In this document: one piece after another, positions 1-8,546 of the stretch
Layout: the number at the start of each line of letters is the position of its first letter
Position numbering within the stretch: the stretch's first letter is position 1
From: an uncultured Faecalibacterium sp.
GTDB taxonomy: Bacteria > Bacillota > Clostridia > Oscillospirales > Ruminococcaceae
DNA length: 53,444 nt
Assembly: GCA_934561115.1 (NCBI GenBank)
Contig: CAKTFS010000013.1
Location: forward strand, 1 to 53,444
Direction of reading: 5' to 3'
The notes under the pieces: model-generated
Seen by the model: the letters and a program-made list of their open reading frames with translations, nothing else
Database searches by the model: none
What the model was told of the DNA's origin: nothing
Position numbers and translations under genes: made by a program

Positions 1-636
1 GTATCACGTTCAGACGGCTTATGTAAGATTCAAGGTACAGTATGAAGAAAGCCGGGCGCAGTGCGGGCACTACAACCCGCTTCTTTCAAGCATCAGAATA
101 ACACTTTGCGGTTGTGCGGTCAACAACCAAAAACAAATTTCGGAAGATTGAACAACTACATAAGATTTTATTTGTGAAAAAGAAAAATACCGCCCACGCA
201 GCGCAGCGATGGATTTTGTCGGGTGAAGTAAGCGGCAAAATGAATCGGGTGTGTTGCGGGGCGGTTAATTCTTTCGTGGATTTTTCCTCACGGAAGTGGT
301 GGGTCTCACGGTGATAACCAACCACTTCCTGTGACAGTGTCCAGAGCGAACACTGCCACATCTTGTGGATGGTTTCAAACCAATCCACAAAATCAGTGGA
401 TTTGTGACAGAGAATATCATGTTTCGCAAGGTGCGTCAAGATGGTTTTGCAAAATTTATTGCGATAAAGTGCTATAAGTGCGACTTTTCCGCACATCGAG
501 AAACTGTACCGGGTTGATAATGGTATCAACTTGCTTCAATTTTTCCAGAAATACTATGATATATTTGAAACATTGGGAGGGTATATGTTATACTTTAAAT
601 GATCCGGCAGTCACATTTCAGAAAGGATGAAATGGA
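1..636. other. Gene-poor, AT-richer leading segment
   Basis: No convincing gene is visible. Both strands contain open frames (about 86-529 on the minus strand and 114-314 on the plus strand), but they overlap each other, lack a good ribosome binding site and look like chance. A frame open from base 2 to 166 without a start could be the tail of an upstream gene. The stretch contains inverted repeats: GGAAGTGGT near 293-301 with ACCACTTCC near 320-328, and a near-perfect hairpin at 364-389 (TGTGGATGGTTT against AAACCAATCCACA). It may be degenerate mobile DNA or a structured non-coding region. Confidence 0.35.
565..593 (+). promoter_or_regulatory. Possible promoter for the LytTR/kinase pair
   Basis: TTGAAA at 565-570 is followed after 17 bases by TTATAC at 588-593, about 43 bases before the response regulator start. 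The -10 box is imperfect. Confidence 0.4.
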
Positions 637-1350
637 ATGTTGAAAATATGTGTGTTGGAAGATGAGAGTTTGCCATTAGAGCGAATGAAAGCCTATTTGC
701 ACCAGTTCCAAATTGAGCACAGCGACTTTGAATATATTCTGGAGAATTACAGCCGTGCCTTTGACCTGTTGGAGCACTACAGTCGGGACGTGGATCTTCT
801 GTTTCTGGATATCCGGGTGCCAGACATGAGCGGAATGGAAGTAGCCAAGCGGATTCGGGAGATCGATCAGAACGTAATGATCCTCTTTGTCACCAACCTG
901 ACCCAGTATGCCATTGAGGGATACTCCGTCAATGCGTTTGACTATATCCTTAAACCGCTGGCGTACAACTCGTTTTCCAGCAAGCTGGAGCGTGCATTGC
1001 GGATGCTCTCGTACCGTTCCAGTGACATTACCCTTGACCTCCGCACCCGGGACGGCGGTCGGCGTGTCTCCGCTGATTCCATCACTTACATCGAGATTTC
1101 AAACCACGACATCATCGTACACGTCGGAGCCGAACAGATCCGGCAGTGGGGAACGCTCTCCAAATTTGAGGAACAGCTCCGGGAAGCTCATTTTGTACGT
1201 TGTAGCTCAAGTTATCTGGTCAATCTGAAATATGTGCAGAAGATTCTGGGTGATCAGGTGTTTGTCGGCGGCGACGCACTTCCCATCAGCCGCCCCCGCC
1301 GCAAGGAGTTTCTCAATGCGCTGGCACAGTATAAAGGAGGGAGTCACTGA
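637..1350 (+). CDS. LytTR-family response regulator
   Basis: 237 aa, cytoplasmic transcription regulator of the AgrA/LytR type. The N-terminal receiver domain (about 1-120) has the acidic pocket LEDE at 7-10, phospho-acceptor Asp58 in LLFLDIRVPD, and Lys107 in the ILKPL motif. The C-terminal LytTR DNA-binding domain covers about 130-235 (the region around FVRCSSSYLVNLKYV is typical). GAAAGGAT precedes the ATG by about 8 bases. The stop codon overlaps the start of the downstream sensor kinase (TGATG), so the two are translationally coupled. LytTR/GHKL pairs often sense peptides; no peptide gene is seen here. The targets are unknown, but the adjacent lipoprotein/GH3 operon is the obvious candidate. 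Confidence 0.93.
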   Translation: MLKICVLEDESLPLERMKAYLHQFQIEHSDFEYILENYSRAFDLLEHYSRDVDLLFLDIRVPDMSGMEVAKRIREIDQNVMILFVTNLTQYAIEGYSVNAFDYILKPLAYNSFSSKLERALRMLSYRSSDITLDLRTRDGGRRVSADSITYIEISNHDIIVHVGAEQIRQWGTLSKFEEQLREAHFVRCSSSYLVNLKYVQKILGDQVFVGGDALPISRPRRKEFLNALAQYKGGSH

Positions 1351-2654
1351 TGTATGGCTGGATGCCTGCATGGTATCAGGCAATCCGATATCCGCTTTTG
1401 CTTGCTCAGACCTCCATCGGGATGCTGGTTTTTTCATGGAATCTCCCCCGGCGGTCATCCCACAGGGGAGTTTTCTGCGAGATGACGCTGCTGGGAATGT
1501 TGCTCTGCTGGTGCGAGAACAAGCTGCTCATGCATAATGGAGCATTCTTGAGCATCCTTTGGGTACAATGTGTCATTCTGCTGTCCATCTTTATTTTTTC
1601 TATCCTCATCGAGTATTGCAGCTTTCAGATATCGGGCTGGACGGCCGTTTCCCTTGCGTCATCCGGTTATGCCGTCCAGAATATCGCTGGCAGCGTTAAA
1701 ACACTTCTGCGGATGGTTCCTCCGATCGGCATCTTATCTGCCAATTCCATCGGGGTCGTCCTATTAGATTTTTTCTGCTACGGAATCGTTTATTTCCTTG
1801 CCGGTGTCGTCGTTTACCCTCATATCTCAGGACGGGAGGTTGATCTCGAAAATAAATACAAGGCGTTGTTTTCCGCTCTGATCATGATCCTTTGCATAGG
1901 AATGGGGCGTATTTCTCTATGGAATGCCGACCGCACCCAAATCTCGCAGTGCGTGGAAAACTTCTACGCGATCCTTACCGGTATCCTCGTTCTTGTTCTG
2001 CAATTCGGGCTGATCGAACATCGAAAAATGAGCCACGATATGGATGCCATGCGCCAATTGCTACACGAGCAGTATGTTCAGTACGAAAACAGCAAGACCA
2101 ATATGCAGCTTGTAAATGAAAAATACCACGATCTGAAACAGCTTCTGCAAGGATTTCACGGGCAGGTTCCAGAGTACCAGATCCAGAAGCTGGAGAAGCA
2201 GCTTGTCGGCTATGAAGCTGCTGTCCGTACCGGAAACGATGTTCTGGATGTACTTCTCTCCGACAAGCGGGCGCTCTGCATTCAGCAGGACATTCAGCTG
2301 ACCTGTTATGTGGGCGGTGCAGAACTCGGCTTTGTGGAGGAGCTCGACCTGTACAGCCTGTTCGGAAATATCCTGAACAACGCCATCGAAGCGGTCAGCC
2401 AGCTTCCACCAGAGCAGGAACGTTTCATCACCCTGACGGCTCGGCGAGAGGACAGCATGGTGACCATACACGCTGAAAACCCCTGCGTCGGCACGGTCGA
2501 GTTCCGGGACGGCCTGCCCAAGAGCCATCGAGATCCGAATTACCATGGCTTTGGTATGAGGAGCATGGAGCGCATTGCCGAAAAATACGGCGGTTCCCTT
2601 GTCGCCAAGCAGGTCGGCGATATTTTCTGTCTGGACATCATTCTTTTTTCATGA
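1350..2654 (+). CDS. GHKL-domain sensor histidine kinase (AgrC-like)
   Basis: 434 aa. The N-terminal half (to about residue 225) is hydrophobic, with about six membrane segments. The probable phospho-acceptor His260 lies in NEKYHDLKQLL. The GHKL ATPase domain has an N box around GNILNNAIEAV (339-349) and a G box around HGFGMRSM (399-406), and lacks the classical HisKA sequence, as is usual for LytTR partners. The start overlaps the stop of the response regulator. It is expected to phosphorylate that regulator in response to an extracellular signal; the ligand cannot be read from the sequence. Confidence 0.9.
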   Translation: MYGWMPAWYQAIRYPLLLAQTSIGMLVFSWNLPRRSSHRGVFCEMTLLGMLLCWCENKLLMHNGAFLSILWVQCVILLSIFIFSILIEYCSFQISGWTAVSLASSGYAVQNIAGSVKTLLRMVPPIGILSANSIGVVLLDFFCYGIVYFLAGVVVYPHISGREVDLENKYKALFSALIMILCIGMGRISLWNADRTQISQCVENFYAILTGILVLVLQFGLIEHRKMSHDMDAMRQLLHEQYVQYENSKTNMQLVNEKYHDLKQLLQGFHGQVPEYQIQKLEKQLVGYEAAVRTGNDVLDVLLSDKRALCIQQDIQLTCYVGGAELGFVEELDLYSLFGNILNNAIEAVSQLPPEQERFITLTARREDSMVTIHAENPCVGTVEFRDGLPKSHRDPNYHGFGMRSMERIAEKYGGSLVAKQVGDIFCLDIILFS

Positions 2655-2670
2655 ATCACTCCGTAAGGGG

Positions 2671-2702
2671 CCGTTGTCTGCAACCGGACAACGGTCTTTT
2701 TG
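2671..2702 (+). terminator. Intrinsic terminator after the two-component operon
   Basis: CCGTTGTC (2671-2678) pairs with GACAACGG (2687-2694), followed by TCTTTTT. It lies 17 bases after the kinase stop and separates the regulators from the lipoprotein/GH3 unit. Confidence 0.8.
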
Positions 2703-2741
2703 CAATTTTCGATGTAAAAACAACAGTTTACGCTATCGCAA

Positions 2742-2770
2742 TTGTGAATTTTTTGTTTTCCTCCTATACT
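2742..2770 (+). promoter_or_regulatory. Promoter for the lipoprotein/GH3 operon
   Basis: TTGTGA (2742-2747), 17 bases, TATACT (2765-2770). ACAGTTTAC at 2723-2731, just upstream, resembles half of an AgrA/LytTR-type site, so the preceding regulator may act here. That link is inferred from a single half-site. Confidence 0.5.
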
Positions 2771-2822
2771 GTTTTCACACAAAGCGACGAACATGTTGCA
2801 CAATTTTTAGGAGGAAAATACA

Positions 2823-3446
2823 ATGAAGAAAATCAATCGTCGTTCGTTCCTGACTGCCTGTGCAGCTGTTGCAGGCACCGCTGCTCTGACCGCCTGCGGC
2901 GGTTCTGGCGATTCCAGCGCGACAGCCGTTTCTTCCGGCAAACCGACCAAGATGTTCGATACGGCATCCTTCCGTCTGTCTTCTGGGCAGATGTCTTGGT
3001 ACTTCATCACCTCATATCAGCTGGTCCTCACCGGTTCCGATACCTATCAGCTGAATTACACCCTCAATACCTTTGGTGCAGATGATGGCACTGCCCGCGG
3101 CAGCCGCCATATCATTTTCAGCGGCAAATACACTTCCGCCGCTTCTTCGGATGGTGAAAAGGCTCATGTCGATTACAGCCTCGAAGCTCCCACCAGCATC
3201 CTCCTGACACAGGAAGGCAAGATGTGGACCCGTAGCTGGGGCAACTGCGCATTCGATACCGACAACTGGACGGATACCATGACTGCAATCTACGACGCAG
3301 AGGGCAATAGCAAAAAGGCTTTCGATTTCCTCGCTGAGTTCGGCAAGTCCGTGACGATCACTGCCGAGGATCCCTCCCTCGATCCCGAGGACAGCACTCT
3401 GACCTACCGCATCCTCGAAGCACCGGAACTGACCCTGCCGCAGTAA
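2823..3446 (+). CDS. Secreted lipoprotein of unknown function
   Basis: 207 aa. The N-terminus combines a twin-arginine-like motif (NRRSFL) with a lipobox (LTACGG, Cys at about residue 25), followed by a Ser/Thr/Ala-rich linker. The mature part (about 40-207) is predicted to be soluble, with many beta-forming stretches, and resembles no family I can name. AGGAGGAAAATACA precedes the ATG. The next gene, a membrane-anchored GH3 enzyme, starts 24 bases downstream, so the two are very likely co-transcribed. The lipoprotein may bind the enzyme or its substrate at the cell surface. This is an inference from position only. Confidence 0.7.
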   Translation: MKKINRRSFLTACAAVAGTAALTACGGSGDSSATAVSSGKPTKMFDTASFRLSSGQMSWYFITSYQLVLTGSDTYQLNYTLNTFGADDGTARGSRHIIFSGKYTSAASSDGEKAHVDYSLEAPTSILLTQEGKMWTRSWGNCAFDTDNWTDTMTAIYDAEGNSKKAFDFLAEFGKSVTITAEDPSLDPEDSTLTYRILEAPELTLPQ

Positions 3447-3470
3447 TTACCGGAAAGACAGGAGATCAGT

Positions 3471-6400
3471 ATGCAGAAAAAGACTTCTCCGGCGGGAACA
3501 AAATCCAGAAAAATGCTCTGGAGTATCTGCACCGTCGTATTCACCCTTCTTTTTGCGGTCACCATGATCGGCGGCCCCATTGCAAACAACTACGCTTCCA
3601 TCATCAATATGGTTCTGAAAACCGAGAGCACCAAGACCATCGGCGATGTGGGCGACACCTATTTTGAAGCGGATTATGCTTCTGCGGCGGGACAAGAAAA
3701 GGCCGCACAGGAGATCTGCGAGACCGCAGAAGCCAATGGCGCGACCCTGTTGCTGAACCGTGAGAATGCTCTGCCGCTGGCGCAGGGTGCAAAGGTCAGC
3801 CTGTTCGGAACCGGCAGTGCCGATTTTGTCTATGGCGGCACCGGTTCCGGTTCCGTTGATTCTTCCAAAGCACTCAACCTGAAAGATGCTCTGGAAGCCG
3901 ACGGGTTCTCGGTCAATCCGACGGTATGGAATTTCTACACCACCGGTGCCGGAAAAGACTACCGCCGGCAGCTGGCTCCCGGCAGCCTGAACAATTACAT
4001 CTTTGATAACAGCGGCTATCTCATCAACGAAGTGCCGCAGAGCGTCTTTACCGATGCCGAATGGAACTCTGTTGCCGATTACGGCGACGCCGCCATCATG
4101 GTCGTTTCCCGTGTCTGCGGCGAAGGTTCGGACCTGCCGTGGTTCGGCACCGGCGACGGTGACGGCAATATCCTCTCACTTAGTCAGGAAGAACGCGATA
4201 TCCTGAAAAAGCTGGCGGACCTCAAGGCTGCCGGACAGGTCAAATCCATCATCGTTCTGCTCAATGTGTCCAACCCGATGGAACTGGACTTTCTCGAGCC
4301 TTCCATCTGCGGCGTAGACTACGGTGTGGATGCTTGTCTGTGGATCGGCGAAGTCGGTCAGAACGGCATCGAGGCAATCGGTGACATCCTGAACGGCACG
4401 GTCAACCCCAGCGGCAAGCTGGTGGACACCTATTGCTACGACAACCTCACCAGCCCTGCCATGCAGAACACCTATATCACTTCCTACACCAACGCTGCCG
4501 AGCAGGGGCTTGCCTTCAAGAGCACCTGCAACGAGTATTATGAAGTCTATCAGGAAGGCATCTACGTCGGTTACCGCTACTATGAGACCCGCTACGAGGA
4601 CACCGTCCTCGGCAATGCCAACGTCGGCAAGTACGACTACGCCTCCACGGTCGCTTATCCCTTCGGCTATGGTCTGAGCTATACCACATTTGAGTACAGC
4701 GGTCTTACGATGAAGGAAGACGGTGACAACTTCGTCTTTACGGTCAGCGTCAGCAACACCGGTAGTGTGGATGGCCGTGAAGCTGTCCAGATCTATATGC
4801 AGTCTCCCTATACCGACTATGACCGGGAGAACGGCATCGAAAAGGCTGCGGTCGAACTGGTCGGTTTTGAGAAGGTCGCAGTTCCCGCAGGCCAGACCGT
4901 CTCGGTGGATGTCACCGTTCCCAAGAGCGAACTGCGCGCCTATGATGCAAACGGCGCCAAGACCTACATTGTGGATGCCGGCAATTACTACTTTGCCACC
5001 GGCAATGGCTCCCACGAAGCTCTGAACAACGTCCTCGCAGCCAAAGCCGAGCTGGAAGACACCGCCAACGGCACCGTCGATCTGAGCAAAATGGTCGGCA
5101 CCGGCGACGCTTCGCTGGCCGTTCAGTATCAGCAGGCTTCTTTGGACGCAACTACCTACGCAAAGACAGCAGATGGCACCGAGATCACCAACCAGCTCGA
5201 TCACGCCGATCTGAACAAGTTTGATGACGACACGTCCAATGACGTGGTGTATGTATCCCGCAGCAACTGGAAAAACACCATGCCGGAAGCCGCTATCACC
5301 GCCACTGCATATCAAGCTGCTGTTCAGATCGCTGCCAATGATGCCATCGTTGCAGGTCTGGCAATTCAGGATCAGCCCGAAAGCGTTGGCGAAATGCCGA
5401 CGATGGGCAAAGAAGGTACTCTGACCCTTTCCCAGTTTGTCGGCATTCCGATGGATGGTTCCATCACCGTCAACGGACAGGAGTACACTTGGGACGACCT
5501 GCTGGATCAGCTGACCTTCAGCGATATGACCAAACTGGTGGGTCTTGCCTATCACAGCACCGCCTCGGCTTCCAATGTCGGAAAGCCTGCTACGAAGGAC
5601 GAGAATGGTCCTCTGGGTCTGACTGCGAACCTGACCGGCGGCGGCTCTTCCACTGGCTATACCTCGGCAGACATTCTGGCCGCAACGTTTGACCGGGAAA
5701 TCGCCGAAGCGGTCGGCCGCAGTCTGGGCAACGATTGTCTGATGGCAACCGGCAAAGCCTACTCTGGCCTGTACGGCCCCGGCGTCAACATTCATCGCAC
5801 TCCTTACGGTGGACGCAACTTCGAGTATTACTCCGAGGATCCGTTCATCTCCGGTCAGATCTGCGCCGCACAGGTCGGCGGCATCCAGTCCAAGGGCGTA
5901 TACGTCTACATGAAGCATTTTGCCCTGAACGATCAGGATACCGGCCGCGACGGTCTGTGTGTCTGGACTAACGAACAGGCTGCGCGCGAGATTTACCTGC
6001 AGGCCTTTGAATATCCCATCGAGCAGGCCAACGCCCTCTGCGTTATGACTTCGTTCAACCGTCTCGGCACCACATGGGCAGGCGGCGACTACAATCTGCT
6101 GACCAATATCCTGCGGAATGAGTTCGGCATGAAGGGCATTATCCTGACCGATTTCTCCAACTCTAACAATTATATGGACGTTGTTCAGGGCGTTGTTGCC
6201 GGCGGAAACGCATGGGATGCCAACGACGCCAACAAGTGGCCTGCTAAGCTCAAAGAGTATAAGGACAACGCCACTGTCTGTAACGCCATGCGCGATGCTT
6301 CTAAGCACATCCTCTACACGGTCGCAAATTCCAACGCCATGAACGGCGTCAGCGAGAATGTCCAGATCGTCGAGGTCCGTGCATGGTGGCAGACCGCCAT

Positions 6401-6488
6401 TCTGGTTCTGGATGTCGTTTTCGGTGTTCTGGCAGTTGGTTCTGCTGTCATGCTGGTGCGTGACATTCGCCGAAAAAAAGAATCCTGA
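3471..6488 (+). CDS. Membrane-anchored, domain-permuted GH3 beta-glucosidase
   Basis: 1005 aa. Cleaves terminal beta-linked glucose or related sugars outside the cell. The domain order is reversed relative to common GH3 enzymes: membrane segment (about 15-38), GH3 C-type alpha/beta domain (about 75-330, ANGATLLLNRENALPL at 88-103), fibronectin III-like domain (about 395-515), then the GH3 TIM barrel (about 680-950), and a second membrane segment (about 972-997) ending in RRKKES. The barrel carries KHFALN (815-820) and the nucleophile motif ILTDFSN (Asp894). Similar permuted GH3 enzymes are known from ruminococci. GGAG precedes the ATG. The upstream lipoprotein gene is probably in the same operon. 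Substrate specificity (glucose, xylose or other) is not resolved. Confidence 0.9.
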   Translation: MQKKTSPAGTKSRKMLWSICTVVFTLLFAVTMIGGPIANNYASIINMVLKTESTKTIGDVGDTYFEADYASAAGQEKAAQEICETAEANGATLLLNRENALPLAQGAKVSLFGTGSADFVYGGTGSGSVDSSKALNLKDALEADGFSVNPTVWNFYTTGAGKDYRRQLAPGSLNNYIFDNSGYLINEVPQSVFTDAEWNSVADYGDAAIMVVSRVCGEGSDLPWFGTGDGDGNILSLSQEERDILKKLADLKAAGQVKSIIVLLNVSNPMELDFLEPSICGVDYGVDACLWIGEVGQNGIEAIGDILNGTVNPSGKLVDTYCYDNLTSPAMQNTYITSYTNAAEQGLAFKSTCNEYYEVYQEGIYVGYRYYETRYEDTVLGNANVGKYDYASTVAYPFGYGLSYTTFEYSGLTMKEDGDNFVFTVSVSNTGSVDGREAVQIYMQSPYTDYDRENGIEKAAVELVGFEKVAVPAGQTVSVDVTVPKSELRAYDANGAKTYIVDAGNYYFATGNGSHEALNNVLAAKAELEDTANGTVDLSKMVGTGDASLAVQYQQASLDATTYAKTADGTEITNQLDHADLNKFDDDTSNDVVYVSRSNWKNTMPEAAITATAYQAAVQIAANDAIVAGLAIQDQPESVGEMPTMGKEGTLTLSQFVGIPMDGSITVNGQEYTWDDLLDQLTFSDMTKLVGLAYHSTASASNVGKPATKDENGPLGLTANLTGGGSSTGYTSADILAATFDREIAEAVGRSLGNDCLMATGKAYSGLYGPGVNIHRTPYGGRNFEYYSEDPFISGQICAAQVGGIQSKGVYVYMKHFALNDQDTGRDGLCVWTNEQAAREIYLQAFEYPIEQANALCVMTSFNRLGTTWAGGDYNLLTNILRNEFGMKGIILTDFSNSNNYMDVVQGVVAGGNAWDANDANKWPAKLKEYKDNATVCNAMRDASKHILYTVANSNAMNGVSENVQIVEVRAWWQTAILVLDVVFGVLAVGSAVMLVRDIRRKKES

Positions 6489-6546
6489 TCACTTTTTTCT
6501 GAGATATTTCCTTTTTTCTTCTTCTCCTTGATACGAATGCAAGAAA

Positions 6547-6578
6547 GGCGGCAGGTATTTAAGTCTGCCGCCTTTTTT
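6547..6578 (+). terminator. Terminator between GH3 and GH2 genes
   Basis: GGCGGCAG (6547-6554) pairs with CTGCCGCC (6565-6572), followed by six T. It lies after the GH3 stop, and its position argues that the following glycosidase cannot start upstream of it. Confidence 0.85.
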
Positions 6579-6605
6579 GCAACTTCGAATATGAGGTATC
6601 ATTCA

Positions 6606-8531
6606 ATGACAAGAACACAAATTTCTTTGCTTGCTTCTCGATGGGAATTTACAGGGCCGGATGGAAACACGGTTTCCGTATCTCTTCCTCATACATGGAA
6701 CGCTAAGGATGGTCAGGACGGTGGAAACGACTACTGGCGCGGTACCTGCACCTACAGTGCCGCTTTTGCCGCTCCGGAGTTCGACGCAGCCTCGCAGGAA
6801 GTCTGGCTGCAGTTCGAGGGCGTCAATTCCAGCGCCACTGTACTGCTGAACGGTCAGCAGCTCTGCACCCATGACGGCGGTTACTCAACCTTCCGGGTTC
6901 ACATTACGGATCTGCTCTGGTCAGAGAACGTTCTGACGGTGGAAGTGGATAACAGCGTCAACGACCGCGTTTACCCCCAGAAAGCAGACTTTACCTTCTA
7001 CGGCGGCATCTACCGGGATGTGAGCCTGCTGGTGGTGAACAAGAGCCACATTGCGCTGGGACACTTTGGCGATACAGGTGTGAAGATCACTCCCGCCCTG
7101 AAAGAGGGCAGCGCCGACATTCAGGTGGAAACACTGGTGGAAGGCGAAGGCACTGTTACTGTGGAGCTGCTGGACGCCGAGGGCCGAACCGCTGCAAAGG
7201 GCGATGGCGAAAAGGCGTTCCTTCATCTGGATGCGCCGCACCTGTGGAACGGCGTAAAAGACCCCTACCTGTACACCTGCATCGTCCGTTTGCTGCAGGA
7301 CGGCAAGCCGGTGGACGAGGTGACCACCAAGGTGGGCATCCGCAGCTTCTCGGTGGATGCAAAGAAGGGCTTTTTCCTCAACGGAAAGCCCTATCCGCTC
7401 CACGGCGTTTCCCGCCATCAGGACCGCAAGGGTCTGGGCAACGCCATCACCCGCGAGATGCACGATGAGGACATGGCGCTGATCCGAGAGCTGGGCGCAA
7501 ACACTGTCCGGCTGGCGCACTACCAGCACGACCAGTACTTCTACGACCTGTGCGACCAGTACGGCATGGTGGTCTGGGCAGAGATCCCCTATATCTCCGA
7601 GCACCTGCCCAATGGCAGGGAGAATACCATCAGCCAGATGAAAGAGCTGATCCACCAGAACTACAACCACCCTTCCATCGTCTGCTGGGGCGTGTCCAAC
7701 GAGATCACCATCTCCACCAAGGACAAGGCGGATATGCTGGATAACCACCGGGTGCTCAACGAGCTGTGCCACAAGATGGACCCCACCCGCCTGACCACGC
7801 TGGCCTGCTACGCCATGTGCGGCCCCTTCAACCCGGTGGCGCACATCACCGATCTGGTCAGCTGGAACCTGTATCTGGGCTGGTATGTGCCGGGGCTGTT
7901 CCTGAATGACCTGTGGATGGACTTTTTCCATCTGGTGTATCCCAACCGTCCGCTGGGCTTCTCCGAGTACGGCGCCGAGGGTATGCCCAACCTCCACAGT
8001 GCCCACCCCCGCCGGGGCGACCACACCGAGGAATATCAGGCCAAGTACCACGAGTATATGCTGAAGTGCTTCGACCGTCACCCCTGGCTGTGGGCGACCC
8101 ATGTGTGGAATATGTTCGACTTTGCAGCCGACGCCCGGGATCAGGGCGGCGAGCCGGGCATGAACCACAAGGGTCTTGTCACCTTTGACCGAAAGACCAA
8201 AAAGGACAGCTTCTACCTCTATAAAGCATGGTGGAGCGAGGAAAACTTCGTCCACATCTGCTCCAAGCGGTTCACCGACCGCACCGAGAAGGAGCTGGAG
8301 GTCAAGGTCTACTCCAACCAGAAAACGGTCGCCCTGTATGCGGACGGCAAAAAGCTGGCAGAGCAGACCGGCGAACATATCTTCAAGTTCCGTGTGCCGC
8401 TGCATGGGGAGATGGAGTTGAATGCCGTCGCAGGCGACTGCATCGACACCGCCTGCTTCCGTTATGTGGATACCCCTAACCCCAGTTATCGGCTGAAAAA
8501 ATCCAATTCAACCAGTGCGAACTGGGTATAA
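6606..8531 (+). CDS. GH2 family glycosidase (beta-galactosidase/beta-glucuronidase type)
   Basis: 641 aa. The domains are an N-terminal jelly-roll sugar-binding domain (about 1-145), an immunoglobulin-like domain (about 150-250) and a TIM barrel (about 250-560). The acid/base is Glu366 in CWGVSNEI and the nucleophile is Glu454 in GFSEYG. There is no signal peptide, so it acts in the cytoplasm. The ATG at 6606 is preferred because GAGGT sits 8 bases upstream; the frame is open to 6528, but that part overlaps the preceding terminator. A GPH-type symporter follows after 15 bases, which suggests uptake of a disaccharide or glycoside followed by cytoplasmic cleavage. Beta-galactosidase is the best guess; beta-glucuronidase is possible. 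Confidence 0.9.
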   Translation: MTRTQISLLASRWEFTGPDGNTVSVSLPHTWNAKDGQDGGNDYWRGTCTYSAAFAAPEFDAASQEVWLQFEGVNSSATVLLNGQQLCTHDGGYSTFRVHITDLLWSENVLTVEVDNSVNDRVYPQKADFTFYGGIYRDVSLLVVNKSHIALGHFGDTGVKITPALKEGSADIQVETLVEGEGTVTVELLDAEGRTAAKGDGEKAFLHLDAPHLWNGVKDPYLYTCIVRLLQDGKPVDEVTTKVGIRSFSVDAKKGFFLNGKPYPLHGVSRHQDRKGLGNAITREMHDEDMALIRELGANTVRLAHYQHDQYFYDLCDQYGMVVWAEIPYISEHLPNGRENTISQMKELIHQNYNHPSIVCWGVSNEITISTKDKADMLDNHRVLNELCHKMDPTRLTTLACYAMCGPFNPVAHITDLVSWNLYLGWYVPGLFLNDLWMDFFHLVYPNRPLGFSEYGAEGMPNLHSAHPRRGDHTEEYQAKYHEYMLKCFDRHPWLWATHVWNMFDFAADARDQGGEPGMNHKGLVTFDRKTKKDSFYLYKAWWSEENFVHICSKRFTDRTEKELEVKVYSNQKTVALYADGKKLAEQTGEHIFKFRVPLHGEMELNAVAGDCIDTACFRYVDTPNPSYRLKKSNSTSANWV

Positions 8532-8546
8532 AGGAGGAGGTTCTAT

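Noticed and set aside
86..529. Possible 147-aa protein on the minus strand
   Set aside because: No ribosome binding site or family features, and overlapping frames on the other strand are equally open.
4176..6308. 710-codon open frame opposite the GH3 gene
   Set aside because: No recognisable domains, and it overlaps the conserved catalytic barrel.
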